64,000 bases of DNA from Paenibacillus sp. SZ31 (GCF_012912005.1 NZ_JABBEA010000002.1:62001-126000), one strand, 5' to 3'. Positions 1-8,763 are shown, counted from the first letter of the stretch. Notes: generated by a model from the letters alone, not told the origin. Translations and numbers: made by a program.

Positions 1-50
1 ATATCAATGGTGCAGTATATCCGATCGATGGAGCAGTTACAGCCCAATAA
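1..50 (+). CDS. C-terminal end of a short-chain dehydrogenase/reductase (partial)
   Basis: Only the last 15 codons are in the window, read in frame 3 (bases 3-50, stop TAA at 48-50). They give INGAVYPIDGAVTAQ, which matches the usual C-terminus of classical NAD(P)-dependent SDR enzymes (typically ITGAVYPVDGG followed by a few residues). The rest of the gene, with the Rossmann glycine motif and the YxxxK site, lies left of the window, so substrate and cofactor cannot be judged. A hairpin terminator follows at 92-130. Confidence 0.6.
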   Translation, partial: INGAVYPIDGAVTAQ

Positions 51-91
51 GAGTTCTCCTTATCTGTAAAAGAATAGCCGTTAAAATGGTT

Positions 92-130
92 AAAGAGAGG
101 TCACTGTATACGTACAGTGCCTCTCTTTTT
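92..130. terminator. Bidirectional intrinsic terminator
   Basis: AAAGAGAGG-T-CACTGTA pairs with TACAGTGCCTCTCTTT across a four-base loop, with one bulged T, followed by a T run. It lies between the SDR tail on the plus strand and the 3' end of the MFS gene on the minus strand, so it can serve both. Confidence 0.8.
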
Positions 131-157
131 GTTTGTCTTTTGTACAACGAACTCATA

Positions 158-1342
158 TCAGGCAGCGTTATGCGATGTATCGGTTTGTGTACTTTTCGCA
201 GATGCTGATCGATACGAGCTTATAACGATGATGATGGCAATAGCGACTCCGACAGCTCCAATCCAGGTAATGGATGACAATGAAACGCTGCTGACCGCGA
301 TTCCGCCAATACCTGCTCCGGCAGCCATCGCCAGTTGCATCACCGAACTGTTCAGACTAAGCATAATGCCTGAGGATTCCGGAGCCATGGTGACAAGGTT
401 ATATTGCTGAGTTGGACCTGAGGACCACGCTGCAAAAGACCACAAAATCAGAACAAGGAAGATAGCCAGATGAGAGCTTGCCGTTATATTCAGCAGGACC
501 AGACTCGCGATATGCAGTGTCATGCCCGTGATCAGCGTTCGTTTGACACCCAATCTGTCCGCACTGAAGCCTCCAACTTTTGAACCGATCAGACTTGCTA
601 TGCCAAATGCGAGTAAAGCTGAACTGAGTAGTGCTTCGCTCATTCCTGCAACGGTTACGAGATAAGGTGAGATATACGTGTAAGCAATGGAATACCCACC
701 TAACCAGAAAAAGGTTACCAGCAGTGCCCAAACAATTTGTGGCTGTTTGAGCAAAGACAGTTGTTTCTTCAGCGGAACGGGTGCTTCTGCTTGGGAAGGC
801 GGAATGGCGGCCGCGATCACCAGCATGGCGAGAACACCAAGAACGGCTATGCCGGCAAAAACAAGCTTCCAATCCCAAGATGCAGCCACAAGTCTTCCGA
901 GCGGAACGCCAACAATCAAAGAAGCCGTAAATCCAGTGATTACTGTGGCGATTGCGCTAGCCTGTTTGCCCTCAGCCGCTATTTGAGAAGCGACAGTTAA
1001 TGCTGTGACAACAACAACGCCCGCGCCCAAAGCCATCAATACTCGTGCTGCGACGAACAGTCCATAACCCGGCAACAGGTAGGCAAGAACATTAGCCACA
1101 ACGAATAGACCGAGGAAGTATAGCAACAGCTTGCGACGGTCCCAGCGCGAAGTCAGTGCAATAATGACAGGTGTACCAAGCGCATATACGAGTGAAAAAA
1201 TCGTAATGAGCTGTCCGGCAGCGATTAAAGAGATATTCATCGTATCTGCAATACGATCCAAAATGCCGGCAATGACATATTCGGACGTTCCTACAAGGAA
1301 GCTGACCAAGGCAAGCACATAGATTTTGAGCGTAGAAGACAT
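158..1342 (-). CDS. MFS transporter, DHA1-type drug/sugar exporter
   Basis: A 394-residue, very hydrophobic protein with about 12 predicted membrane segments, the normal length for the major facilitator superfamily. The N-terminus (LVGTSEYVIAGIL) and the loop between segments 2 and 3 (SRWDRRKLL) are typical of the AraJ/YdhP/chloramphenicol-exporter branch of the DHA1 family, which are proton-driven effluxers in the cytoplasmic membrane. The start is supported by AGAGGTT upstream. Upstream DNA carries the same palindrome as the neighbouring ArsR gene (1377-1396 and 1540-1559), so ArsR repression of this exporter is a reasonable inference. The substrate cannot be read from the sequence. Confidence 0.9.
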   Translation of the reverse strand: MSSTLKIYVLALVSFLVGTSEYVIAGILDRIADTMNISLIAAGQLITIFSLVYALGTPVIIALTSRWDRRKLLLYFLGLFVVANVLAYLLPGYGLFVAARVLMALGAGVVVVTALTVASQIAAEGKQASAIATVITGFTASLIVGVPLGRLVAASWDWKLVFAGIAVLGVLAMLVIAAAIPPSQAEAPVPLKKQLSLLKQPQIVWALLVTFFWLGGYSIAYTYISPYLVTVAGMSEALLSSALLAFGIASLIGSKVGGFSADRLGVKRTLITGMTLHIASLVLLNITASSHLAIFLVLILWSFAAWSSGPTQQYNLVTMAPESSGIMLSLNSSVMQLAMAAGAGIGGIAVSSVSLSSITWIGAVGVAIAIIIVISSYRSASAKSTQTDTSHNAA

Positions 1343-1376
1343 GGAAACATAACCTCTTTCGGATTATAATTATTAT

Positions 1377-1396
1377 ATTTTTAGAAATATAGAAAT
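1377..1396. promoter_or_regulatory. Putative ArsR operator, copy 1 (MFS promoter)
   Basis: ATTTTTA-gaaata-TAGAAAT is a 7-6-7 inverted repeat with one mismatch to the two other copies at 1540 and 1889. It lies about 35 bp upstream of the MFS start codon, where a repressor would block transcription or initiation. Confidence 0.55.
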
Positions 1397-1488
1397 AAAG
1401 ACAAGAGAACAAGACATGAATGCAGTGAATGCAACCCATCTGCGAGAATAGTCATGTTACAACCGAGATAATTAATATTGGTATAAGC

Positions 1489-1513
1489 GTAAACTTAGGT
1501 GACCTAGTTTTAC
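1489..1513. promoter_or_regulatory. Imperfect palindrome in the MFS-ArsR intergenic region
   Basis: GTAAACTTAGGT-G-ACCTAGTTTTAC has 10 of 12 arm positions complementary. It lies upstream of the MFS gene and downstream of the ArsR gene. No T run follows it, so it looks more like a protein-binding site than a terminator. It differs from the TTTCTA-type ArsR candidates, so a second regulator is possible. Confidence 0.35.
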
Positions 1514-1539
1514 TAATAAATATCGTACATTGTTTCTAT

Positions 1540-1559
1540 ATTTCTAATTATATAGAAAT
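1540..1559. promoter_or_regulatory. Putative ArsR operator, copy 2
   Basis: ATTTCTA-attata-TAGAAAT is a perfect 7-6-7 inverted repeat with the same arms and spacing as the copy at 1889-1908. It lies just past the 3' end of the ArsR gene and about 200 bp upstream of the MFS start. Confidence 0.55.
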
Positions 1560-1574
1560 ACCATTCAAAATTTT

Positions 1575-1862
1575 TTATTTATTTAGCAGATAGGGAACAA
1601 ACTTTTGTGCAGTCTCCGTATTCAGGCTGTAGTAGATATACGTACCTTTCTTCTGCGATGTGAGCAGTCCGCAATCGTACAGCTGTTTCAGGTGATGAGA
1701 CAGAGTCGATAGGGCAACGGTAACAAGGCGGCTCTCCAGATCGGCAGGACACAGGTTGCTTTCGCCCGATAGAATCTGAATAATTTTGTAGCGTGTTTGC
1801 TCACCCAGTGCTTTATGAATTTTGACGACTTGTTCAAGTTCATTCGAGTTTGGTTGCATCAT
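1575..1862 (-). CDS. ArsR-family winged-helix transcriptional regulator
   Basis: A 95-residue protein, the usual ArsR/SmtB size, with the winged helix over residues about 15-85. LGEQTRYKIIQIL and the recognition helix region TLSHHLKQLYDCGLL followed by KKGTYIYYSL are characteristic. The classical ELCVCDL metal box is replaced by SNLCPADLESRL with a single Cys, so metal sensing is uncertain; many ArsR proteins of this type act as derepressors of exporters. The start has AAAGGA upstream. It is co-directional with and upstream of the MFS gene and is preceded by its own copy of the shared palindrome, which suggests autoregulation plus control of the exporter. Confidence 0.88.
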   Translation of the reverse strand: MMQPNSNELEQVVKIHKALGEQTRYKIIQILSGESNLCPADLESRLVTVALSTLSHHLKQLYDCGLLTSQKKGTYIYYSLNTETAQKFVPYLLNK

Positions 1863-1888
1863 GTTCTGTCCTTTCGTCTTTATTTCTT

Positions 1889-1908
1889 ATTTCTAGTAAT
1901 ATAGAAAT
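1889..1908. promoter_or_regulatory. Putative ArsR operator, copy 3 (arsR promoter)
   Basis: ATTTCTA-gtaata-TAGAAAT is a perfect 7-6-7 inverted repeat located 27-46 bp upstream of the ArsR start codon, identical in its arms to copy 2. This is the expected place for an autoregulatory operator. Confidence 0.6.
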
Positions 1909-2029
1909 AACAGTAGCATATGTCGTTTGAAAAGTAAACTCTCGGACGAAGATTCCATACTTTCTATTGCGTCTGTGTTAACAGCCGAAAGTCTGGAGTA
2001 CCTTACCCGAGAGTTATGTGAGTTGTATA

Positions 2030-2371
2030 TTACCGATCTAGGGAATCAACATAGTCTTTGGCTTCCTTTAACGAAAGGCCTTTGGCTTCGCGCAGTCGTT
2101 TGATTGCCATAATTTTTTTCTCTTGTTGTATAAGTGCAAGCAGCTCCTGATCCAGATCCGTTGGGGTTGGTTGGCTTGTGTGAGAAGGGGATGCTTCCTT
2201 CGGCGACAAGGTGTAATTGAAGTCGGAGCGTGTGCTTGCGGTTGAGCCGTTCTCCAGACGTTCGACATCTCTTTTCAATTCATTCAATTGGCGTTGCAGG
2301 CTGGTGACTCTGACTAGTAACACAAGGATCAGAAGCAGTAAAACGATCCATACCAAGGTGTTCATTTCCAT
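2030..2371 (-). CDS. Small membrane-anchored protein with an L7/L12 C-terminal-like domain
   Basis: 113 residues. One strongly hydrophobic helix (residues about 5-22) is followed by a short coiled-coil-like stretch (LQRQLNELKRDVERLE), a Ser/Thr/Pro-rich linker and a C-terminal segment IMAIKRLREAKGLSLKEAKDYVDSL. That last segment matches the helix pair of the ribosomal protein L7/L12 C-terminal domain (KIxVIKxVRExTGLGLKEAKxxV). Proteins of this layout are common hypothetical proteins in Paenibacillus. It is not a ribosomal stalk protein because the dimerisation domain is replaced by a membrane anchor. It stands alone between ArsR and the P450. Function unknown. Confidence 0.75.
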   Translation of the reverse strand: MEMNTLVWIVLLLLILVLLVRVTSLQRQLNELKRDVERLENGSTASTRSDFNYTLSPKEASPSHTSQPTPTDLDQELLALIQQEKKIMAIKRLREAKGLSLKEAKDYVDSLDR

Positions 2372-2417
2372 GATGTCATGTGCCTCACTTTCATTGATTC
2401 ATGTTTAGCCATTTCCA

Positions 2418-3623
2418 TTATTTAAGCTGAACCGGGATCTCCTTGACACCACGAACAATCATGCCGGGTCTCCATTCAAGTTCATTCACGTCAGTCTGTA
2501 GTTGCATATTCGGAAAACGATTCAGAAGCGTACTGACTGCAATCTCGCCTTCCAGACGTGCAAGCGGTGCTCCGAGGCAGAGGTGAATGCCTGTGCCAAA
2601 GGCCAGATGCGAACTCTTCTCGCGGGTAATGTCAAAGACATCAGCATCCTTGAACTGCTGTTCGTCCCGATTAGCCGAATCAAGCGCAACGATGACAAGC
2701 TCACCTTGAGCGATATGCTGTCCACGGAATTCGATATCTTCCAGAGCCCATCGAGATGTACTGAACTCCACCGGTCCATTGTAGCGCAGCATCTCTTCAA
2801 TGGCCTTGTGAATAAGCTCGGGCTGCTTGATGAGCAGTTCGCGTTGCTCCGGATGCTCCAGCAGGGCAAGAATTCCATTGCCGATGAGATTAACCGTCGT
2901 TTCGTGGCCCGCGATGATTAACAAGGAGACTACGCCAAGCAATTCATTTTCAGACAGTTGTTGCCCGGAATCTTCTGCTGTTACGAGCTGACTGATCAGG
3001 TCGTTCCCCGGATCTTTGCGTACTTTGTCGAACCAGGCATTCAGGTATTCGGTGAATTCCCTGGCATGCTGTTCAAACATCTCAGCGTGTTCCGAGCTGG
3101 ATGCATCAATGATGGAATTGGACCACATACGGAACTTGTCCTGATCTTCCAGCGGCACGCCGAGGATCTCACTAATAACGATGATCGGCAATGGGAAAGC
3201 AAAGTCGTCAATCAGATTCATTTTCTCTTGGGACGCAAGATTGTCCAGTAGATCATCCGCAATTTCTTGAATATGGCTTCTCATGTCTGCAATCAACTTA
3301 GGGGTGAACGCTTTCTGTACAAGTCCGCGCAGACGGCGATGATCCGGTGGATCGGAGAACAGCATGTTATTGACAAAGATACTTTGATTTTCAGGTCCAT
3401 AACGTTTGGCGATATCCTTAGTGAAGCGAGGATCTTTCAGGATCTGGACTGCATCCTCATATCGGGTAATGATCCAGCCAAACTCGCCGTGAGGAAACAT
3501 GACTCTGAAAACAGGCTCCTCTTTTCTTAACTTTTCATACACGGGGTAAGGGTTATGCGTGAATTCTTTCGTGAAAAACGCTGGCTTTGAGGACTCGTTG
3601 GGTTCATTCGGGTTCAAATGCAA
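2418..3623 (-). CDS. Cytochrome P450 (CYP107-like bacterial class I)
   Basis: 401 residues, the standard length of soluble bacterial P450s. The I-helix oxygen-activation motif AGHETT is at about 238, the K-helix ExxR (EMLR) follows, and the heme-binding loop FGTGIHLCLGAPLAR places the thiolate ligand at Cys349. It is a cytosolic heme monooxygenase needing ferredoxin or flavodoxin and a reductase supplied from elsewhere. The start ATG has GAGAGGAGA upstream. No ferredoxin gene lies next to it. An aldo/keto reductase is divergently encoded 180 bp away, which may be coincidence. Resemblance to the Bacillus CYP107/CYP109 group suggests fatty acid, steroid or polyketide-like substrates, but this is inference. 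Confidence 0.95.
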   Translation of the reverse strand: MHLNPNEPNESSKPAFFTKEFTHNPYPVYEKLRKEEPVFRVMFPHGEFGWIITRYEDAVQILKDPRFTKDIAKRYGPENQSIFVNNMLFSDPPDHRRLRGLVQKAFTPKLIADMRSHIQEIADDLLDNLASQEKMNLIDDFAFPLPIIVISEILGVPLEDQDKFRMWSNSIIDASSSEHAEMFEQHAREFTEYLNAWFDKVRKDPGNDLISQLVTAEDSGQQLSENELLGVVSLLIIAGHETTVNLIGNGILALLEHPEQRELLIKQPELIHKAIEEMLRYNGPVEFSTSRWALEDIEFRGQHIAQGELVIVALDSANRDEQQFKDADVFDITREKSSHLAFGTGIHLCLGAPLARLEGEIAVSTLLNRFPNMQLQTDVNELEWRPGMIVRGVKEIPVQLK

Positions 3624-3805
3624 AATCTCCTCTCATATTCCTGCATAATACCTGCACCCTCTATATATTCAATATACAAGCTTTTGAAACCTTGTTTTTG
3701 TTTCATATGAATGATAGAGCAGGAGAATAGAGGAAGTTAGAAGAAGACATGTAGAGAGAATCGGTCATTGTGCTTTGTAAAAATGAAAATGAGGTGAATG
3801 CTGAT

Positions 3806-4783
3806 ATGTCTTACGCACAACTTCCCTTGCATCACCACCAGATTCCGGCAAGTCGAATGGTTCTTGGCTGTATGCGGTTTGGGGGTGAATGGGATGGTCT
3901 TCCCATTACTTCAGATCTTGTTGTGGAAGGTCATCGGGCGGTAGAAGCTGCTATTGAAATAGGCATTAATCATTTTGATCTGGCTGATATATATACACGC
4001 GGTAAGGCAGAGTACGTCTTGGGGCGAGTTTTATCCGAAACTCCTGGTTTGCGTGAACAGATCATTATACAGTCAAAGTGTGGTATACGTCTTGTGGGTG
4101 ATGATGAAGGACCTCAGCGTTATGACACCTCAGGTGCACATATTCTGGCGAGTGTTGATGGTATCCTGGAACGGCTCGGCATCGATTATCTGGATATTTT
4201 CCTATTACACCGTCCTGATCCGCTCGCCCACCCACAAGAGATTGGGGAAGCACTGGCTGAGCTGCATCATTCTGGTAAAGTGCGCCATTTTGGTGTGTCC
4301 AACATGGGCTCTGAACAGATTCGTCTTCTTCAGCTCCATAGTAAAGTGCCTCTGATTGTGAATCAGTTGGAGATGAGTCTGGACAAGATTGGGTTCGTAG
4401 AAGCTGGTGTGACGGTGAATCGACCCCAAGCCAGAGACAACGTGTTTCCTTATGGCACGATGGAATATTGTCAGGCAGAGCATATTCAATTGCAAGCCTG
4501 GGGTCCCCTTGCTCAGGGGCGATTTACTGGCAGGGTAGTTGAGGGACAGCGTCCTGAAATTGACCATACGGCTCAATTGGTTAATCGAATGGCCAAGGAG
4601 CGTGGGGTGACACCGGAGTCTATTGTACTGGCTTGGTTAATGAAGCATCCAGCAGGTATTCAGCCCGTGATTGGTTCAATTCGACCAGAGCGGATTCTGG
4701 CCTGCCGTGACGCGACTAAGATTGAGCTAACCCGATATGAGTGGTACGAGCTGTACTCAGCTTCGTGTGGTCGCAGAATGTAA
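3806..4783 (+). CDS. Aldo/keto reductase (YdhF/oxidoreductase subgroup)
   Basis: 325 residues, an NADPH-dependent carbonyl reductase with a TIM-barrel fold. The catalytic tetrad is visible as Asp (HFDLADIY), Tyr in the same segment, Lys (IQSKCGIR) and His (LLHRPDPL); the cofactor-binding C-terminal part contains VIGSIRPERI. The pattern GVSNMGSEQIRLLQ is typical of the E. coli YdhF subgroup. An ATG 12 codons further upstream of the frame exists, but GAGGTGA lies 7 bases before the ATG at 3806, which is therefore preferred. It is a single gene, ended by the hairpin at 4855-4891. Confidence 0.92.
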   Translation: MSYAQLPLHHHQIPASRMVLGCMRFGGEWDGLPITSDLVVEGHRAVEAAIEIGINHFDLADIYTRGKAEYVLGRVLSETPGLREQIIIQSKCGIRLVGDDEGPQRYDTSGAHILASVDGILERLGIDYLDIFLLHRPDPLAHPQEIGEALAELHHSGKVRHFGVSNMGSEQIRLLQLHSKVPLIVNQLEMSLDKIGFVEAGVTVNRPQARDNVFPYGTMEYCQAEHIQLQAWGPLAQGRFTGRVVEGQRPEIDHTAQLVNRMAKERGVTPESIVLAWLMKHPAGIQPVIGSIRPERILACRDATKIELTRYEWYELYSASCGRRM

Positions 4784-4854
4784 TTAGCAATGTTGGACAG
4801 TGAGGCGTAATGATCCACCCTTTTTAGAAAGGGGATAGTTAAGTTTGAACATAT

Positions 4855-4891
4855 AAGAAGACACAGGCTGCTGATGGCCTGTGTTTTCTTT
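4855..4891 (+). terminator. Intrinsic terminator after the aldo/keto reductase
   Basis: AAGAAGACACAGGC pairs with GCCTGTGTTTTCTT, with one G-U pair, around an 8-base loop; the 3' arm itself is T-rich. Confidence 0.75.
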
Positions 4892-5206
4892 GTGATATTC
4901 AGCCTCATGTGGTTGAAACACAATATGGAGCGTGTAATGATTCATAAGGTCATACGGCCTACAATGCGAATACATTTGCAATAAGTATACTGATTCACGG
5001 CCGAAACCAGTGTGTTGGCACAGCTGTAAGGATAGTTCACCTTCATATTTGTGCTATACACTATGTCCAAGGACTTAGAAGAAGTGCTGATAAGAAGGAC
5101 GTTTCAACCATTTTTATCGTTTTACCGGGTAGTTGCTGGAGTGCTGTGATAAAATGATAGGAATAAGAACATACGATCTGTTTGTGTGAGAGGAGACACC
5201 TTGACG
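4892..5206 (+). promoter_or_regulatory. Leader region of the yeh-like operon
   Basis: About 310 bases without a gene. It must hold the promoter of the six-gene operon starting at 5207. A TGATAAAAT sequence at about 5148-5156 could be a -10 element, but no well-spaced -35 was found. AGAGGAGA at 5189-5196 is the ribosome binding site. No riboswitch-like structure was noticed. Confidence 0.3.
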
Positions 5207-6307
5207 ATGGAGATGCTTAAACCACCCGCCGAGACATTATACGAGGTTGAATTACGCGCGCTGCGAGAGGAAGATCAGGGGAAACGTCCCCCGAACTGGC
5301 TGTTATCTCCCGCCTATGTGCGCGATTTTATTATAGGCAGGGATAAGCCTGCGTTATTAAATGGAGAAGAGATCACGATTACCCGCAAATTCTATGGCAA
5401 TGACGTGTTAATTGAACGTGCAGTGGTTACTCTGGCAGGCAATCGAGGGTTAATGCTCGTGGGAGAACCCGGAACAGCCAAGACCATGCTTAGCGAATTA
5501 CTGACCGCAGCGATTTCCGGAACCAGTCTGAATACGATTCAGGGTACGGCAGGCACGACGGAAGATATGATCAAGTATTCATGGAATTACGCCATGCTGC
5601 TCGATAAAGGTCCTTCGGAAGCCGCGCTTGTGCCATCGCCGTTATATAACGGAATGAAGAAGGGTATTCTTACCCGTTTTGAAGAGATCACACGTTGTCC
5701 CGCCGAAGCGCAGGATAGTCTGATCAGTATTCTCAGTGACAAGGTCATGAGCATCCCGGAACTTGATGGCGGTGTATTGTTTGCCCAACCGGGATTTAAC
5801 GTCATTGCTACAGCCAATATTCGGGATAAAGGTGTTAATGAAATGAGCGGTGCCTTGAAACGACGATTCAATTTTGAAACGATCAAGCCCATTCATAACG
5901 TAAAGATGGAAGCCAAAATTATTGAATCCCAGGCACGAAGCCTGTTATTACATAGTGGAATTGATATTGAAATTAATACGGATGTGGTTGAATTGCTGGC
6001 TACAACATTTATGGAACTGCGCACTGGCATGACACGGGAAGGCTACAAGCTCGACACACCTCAAGCATCCATGAGTACGGCGGAAGCGGTGTCTGTCTAT
6101 GTCCAGAGTGCGATGACTTCCTATTATTACGAAGATAAGGCTATTGCGCTGGATCGGTTGGTGCAGAACATGCTGGGAACCATTGCGAAGGAAAACGACA
6201 AGGATCTGTCCATTCTCAAAACCTACTTCTCCAAGGTCGTAAAAGAGCGTTCCAGAGAAGAGGGAATGTGGAAGGACTATTATGAGGAGAGAAAATGGAT
6301 CGGTTAA
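5207..6307 (+). CDS. MoxR-family AAA+ ATPase, YehL-like
   Basis: 366 residues from ATG 5207 (a TTG at 5201 is an alternative; AGGAG lies at 5191-5195). Walker A GEPGTAKT is at about residues 86-93. The Walker B position reads RFEEITR (about 157-163), where most MoxR proteins have DE, so the acidic pair is conserved as EE. Sensor 1 is ATANIRD, and LKRRF carries the arginine finger. This is the YehL branch of MoxR ATPases, which act as chaperone-like remodellers together with VWA-domain partners. The frame overlaps the next gene by 13 bases, so translation is coupled. It is the first gene of the six-gene unit and very likely its motor. Confidence 0.92.
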   Translation: MEMLKPPAETLYEVELRALREEDQGKRPPNWLLSPAYVRDFIIGRDKPALLNGEEITITRKFYGNDVLIERAVVTLAGNRGLMLVGEPGTAKTMLSELLTAAISGTSLNTIQGTAGTTEDMIKYSWNYAMLLDKGPSEAALVPSPLYNGMKKGILTRFEEITRCPAEAQDSLISILSDKVMSIPELDGGVLFAQPGFNVIATANIRDKGVNEMSGALKRRFNFETIKPIHNVKMEAKIIESQARSLLLHSGIDIEINTDVVELLATTFMELRTGMTREGYKLDTPQASMSTAEAVSVYVQSAMTSYYYEDKAIALDRLVQNMLGTIAKENDKDLSILKTYFSKVVKERSREEGMWKDYYEERKWIG

Positions 6308-8763
6308 GAGCAGTACTGGACCCTGATGTTGATCAGTTACAATCCTTGTTCGAGTCCCAGGTATATAACCTGAGTAATCATACGGTCTATTATCCTATTA
6401 GACACCATAGCCCTGCATGTTCGTATCACTTGTTACGATTAATTGGGGAGTACAAGCCGGATATCATTTTGATTGAAGGACCGGAGAGTGGTAATCCATT
6501 AATTTCGGTGCTGAGTGATGAGGCAACGGTACCTCCTGTCAGTCTGTACTATACCTACGAGAGTGAATTGGAGAGAGAAGCCTGCTATTATCCGATGCTT
6601 CGGTATTCGCCTGAATATGTCGCTTTGAAAGAAGCAAAATGTCTGGACATTCCGGCAAAGTTTATTGATCTGGACTATCGTCACTTCTCCACTCGTGCAT
6701 CCAAGTCCGGTCAGACAGAACAAAAGGAGATCTCCATCCAGGACGAGACTTTGCTTGCGGGGTCTGACTTCATTAATCGGTTGTGCCAAAAAACAAACTG
6801 TCGCAGTTTTGATGAATTGTGGGAAAAGGTGTTTGAGATTGGCGGTTTGGAGAAATCCACTCGGGCGTTCGTGCAGGATGTATTCACGTATTGTACGTTA
6901 TCCCGAATGTGCTATTCCACGGAACGATTACAGTCTTCAGGTGATCTGGCACGAGAAGCACATATGAAACAACGTATTAATCAAGCGGTACAAGAGTATG
7001 ATCGTGTGCTTGTCATTACCGGTGGATTTCATACGTATGGACTGTTGATGTCAGAGAAACATGAATCCGAATTGGAACATCCGGAAATGGAGAAACATCA
7101 TGCAGATCAACGTTTGGATGGACGAGGTAAACCAGGTACGTCTCAACAAAGTGCAGTTGATCCAGATCCGGTTCACCAACAAATGTACCCGATGGTCTAT
7201 ACCTTTGCTGAAGCGGATCGGCTCAATGGATATGCGAGCGGCATGCCTTATGTGAATTATTACGATCAGATCTGGAACCAGCTGCTTCGCAAGAAGAGTA
7301 CACCATATAATCTAACGGCTCTGGACTTGTTATCCCGGCTGATGCGCCAATTACGGGACGGACACGAGCATGTATCAACGAGTGATGCGATTGAGGCGTA
7401 CAGCATGATACAGGGTCTTGCCGGGCTTCGGGGGAAAAGGGAAGGCGGCGTCTATGAGTTGATGGATGCAGCACTCTCTTCCTTTGTGAAGGGGGAACTT
7501 ACCCTAGCGACCGATAAACCGTTGCAAGAGCTTCAGCAGTTATTGACAGGAGACGTCATTGGAAGCGTGGCTCCCAATTCATTCAGTATTCCCATCGTGG
7601 AGGACTTCAAGGTGCGTTGTACAGGGCACAAACTGCAGATCCGCACAACAGGACAACACAAGAAAGTGCTGGATCTGTATGCGAAACCGGAGCACCGTCA
7701 GATAAGTCAATTGATTCAGTGTATCACGTATCTGGTTCCGGAATTCGCTAAACGGCAATCCGGGCCGGACTGGATCGCAGAACGTGACATGAATCTTGTA
7801 CGCGAAACCTGGGTTTATATGTACTCATCCCGCATTGAAGCCAGATTGATAGAGAACTCTCTCTATGGCGGAACGCTTGCCGGGGCGGCTACACGCAAAA
7901 TGGAAGAACAGATGCAAGAAATACCGGATCATCATAGCGGTGAACTTGCCCGACTAATGCTTCAAGCGCTGCTCATGGGGCTTCAGGACACTGCGATGAA
8001 GCTTTATGAACAGGTGCGCTCGGCGCTGAGAACCGACGGGAATTTCCTTTCCTTATGTAACAGTCTGCATGTCTTGAACCGAATTCATCAGCACCGCAGG
8101 CTACTGGGATTATCTGACGAGCAACAACTCCCTGAGTTGGTATCCGAGGCTTACAGGAACGCCGTGGACAAGTTGTTACAGCTCTCCAGAGCCAATCCGG
8201 ATGAGCATGAAGCTATTATTCAGGGATTGAAGCTGCTAGCCATGCTCGCGGAGTCATCAGAGGAGCATTTTCAGGATGAGACATTCCGAATTCACCTGAA
8301 TGAGCTTCTGTCTGATCACCAGCTTCCGGCTCAGCTGGAGGGTGTGTGTGTTGCTATTTCCTCAGGGCTCGGCGACAGGCCCAGAGAAGAGATTGTTGAT
8401 CGTGCACGTGGATATATCCATGGTACACCGGATCAGACCCGTCAAACGGCACTTTTTTTACAGGGAGTATTCTCTGTAGCGCGTGACGCTTTTTTATATG
8501 AAGATCAGTTGTTGTCCGAGTTGAATTATTTGATTGAACAGCTATCATATAACGACTTCATTAGTATGGTACCGGAATTACGGTTGGCATTCACCTACTT
8601 TACACCAATGGAGACGGGCTTGATTGCCGAGCGGGTGGCGAGTCTGCATCAGGTTGAACTGGAAGAGATGTTAAGGCCTGCGGTTGATGAGCAGATGCTG
8701 ATTCAGTCCAAAGCATGGGATGAAGCGCTTCGAAAGGAGTTTGCCGCATGGAAGCTAATATGA
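6295..8763 (+). CDS. DUF5682 family protein, YehM-like
   Basis: 822 residues. The N-terminal YYPIRHHSPACSYHL and DIILIEGPESGNPL are signatures of the DUF5682 family, whose E. coli member is YehM. The pattern HHSPA plus a later ITGGFHTYGL suggests a TraB/PrgY/ChaN-like fold at the N-terminus; that assignment is inference. The second half is helical and repeat-like, with no transmembrane segment or signal peptide, so the protein is cytosolic. The ATG at 6295 sits inside the ATPase gene with GAGGAGA immediately upstream. Genes of this family are normally found beside YehL- and YehP-like genes, as here. Biochemical function unknown. Confidence 0.85.
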   Translation: MDRLRAVLDPDVDQLQSLFESQVYNLSNHTVYYPIRHHSPACSYHLLRLIGEYKPDIILIEGPESGNPLISVLSDEATVPPVSLYYTYESELEREACYYPMLRYSPEYVALKEAKCLDIPAKFIDLDYRHFSTRASKSGQTEQKEISIQDETLLAGSDFINRLCQKTNCRSFDELWEKVFEIGGLEKSTRAFVQDVFTYCTLSRMCYSTERLQSSGDLAREAHMKQRINQAVQEYDRVLVITGGFHTYGLLMSEKHESELEHPEMEKHHADQRLDGRGKPGTSQQSAVDPDPVHQQMYPMVYTFAEADRLNGYASGMPYVNYYDQIWNQLLRKKSTPYNLTALDLLSRLMRQLRDGHEHVSTSDAIEAYSMIQGLAGLRGKREGGVYELMDAALSSFVKGELTLATDKPLQELQQLLTGDVIGSVAPNSFSIPIVEDFKVRCTGHKLQIRTTGQHKKVLDLYAKPEHRQISQLIQCITYLVPEFAKRQSGPDWIAERDMNLVRETWVYMYSSRIEARLIENSLYGGTLAGAATRKMEEQMQEIPDHHSGELARLMLQALLMGLQDTAMKLYEQVRSALRTDGNFLSLCNSLHVLNRIHQHRRLLGLSDEQQLPELVSEAYRNAVDKLLQLSRANPDEHEAIIQGLKLLAMLAESSEEHFQDETFRIHLNELLSDHQLPAQLEGVCVAISSGLGDRPREEIVDRARGYIHGTPDQTRQTALFLQGVFSVARDAFLYEDQLLSELNYLIEQLSYNDFISMVPELRLAFTYFTPMETGLIAERVASLHQVELEEMLRPAVDEQMLIQSKAWDEALRKEFAAWKLI

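Noticed and set aside
399-878. 159-codon open frame inside the MFS gene, same strand, other frame
   Set aside because: Composition is Cys/Arg/Ser-rich as in out-of-frame translations; the MFS frame is clearly the real one.
5121-5156. Promoter of the yeh-like operon (TTTACC and TGATAAAAT)
   Set aside because: The spacing between the two elements does not fit a sigma-A promoter, so no promoter is claimed there.
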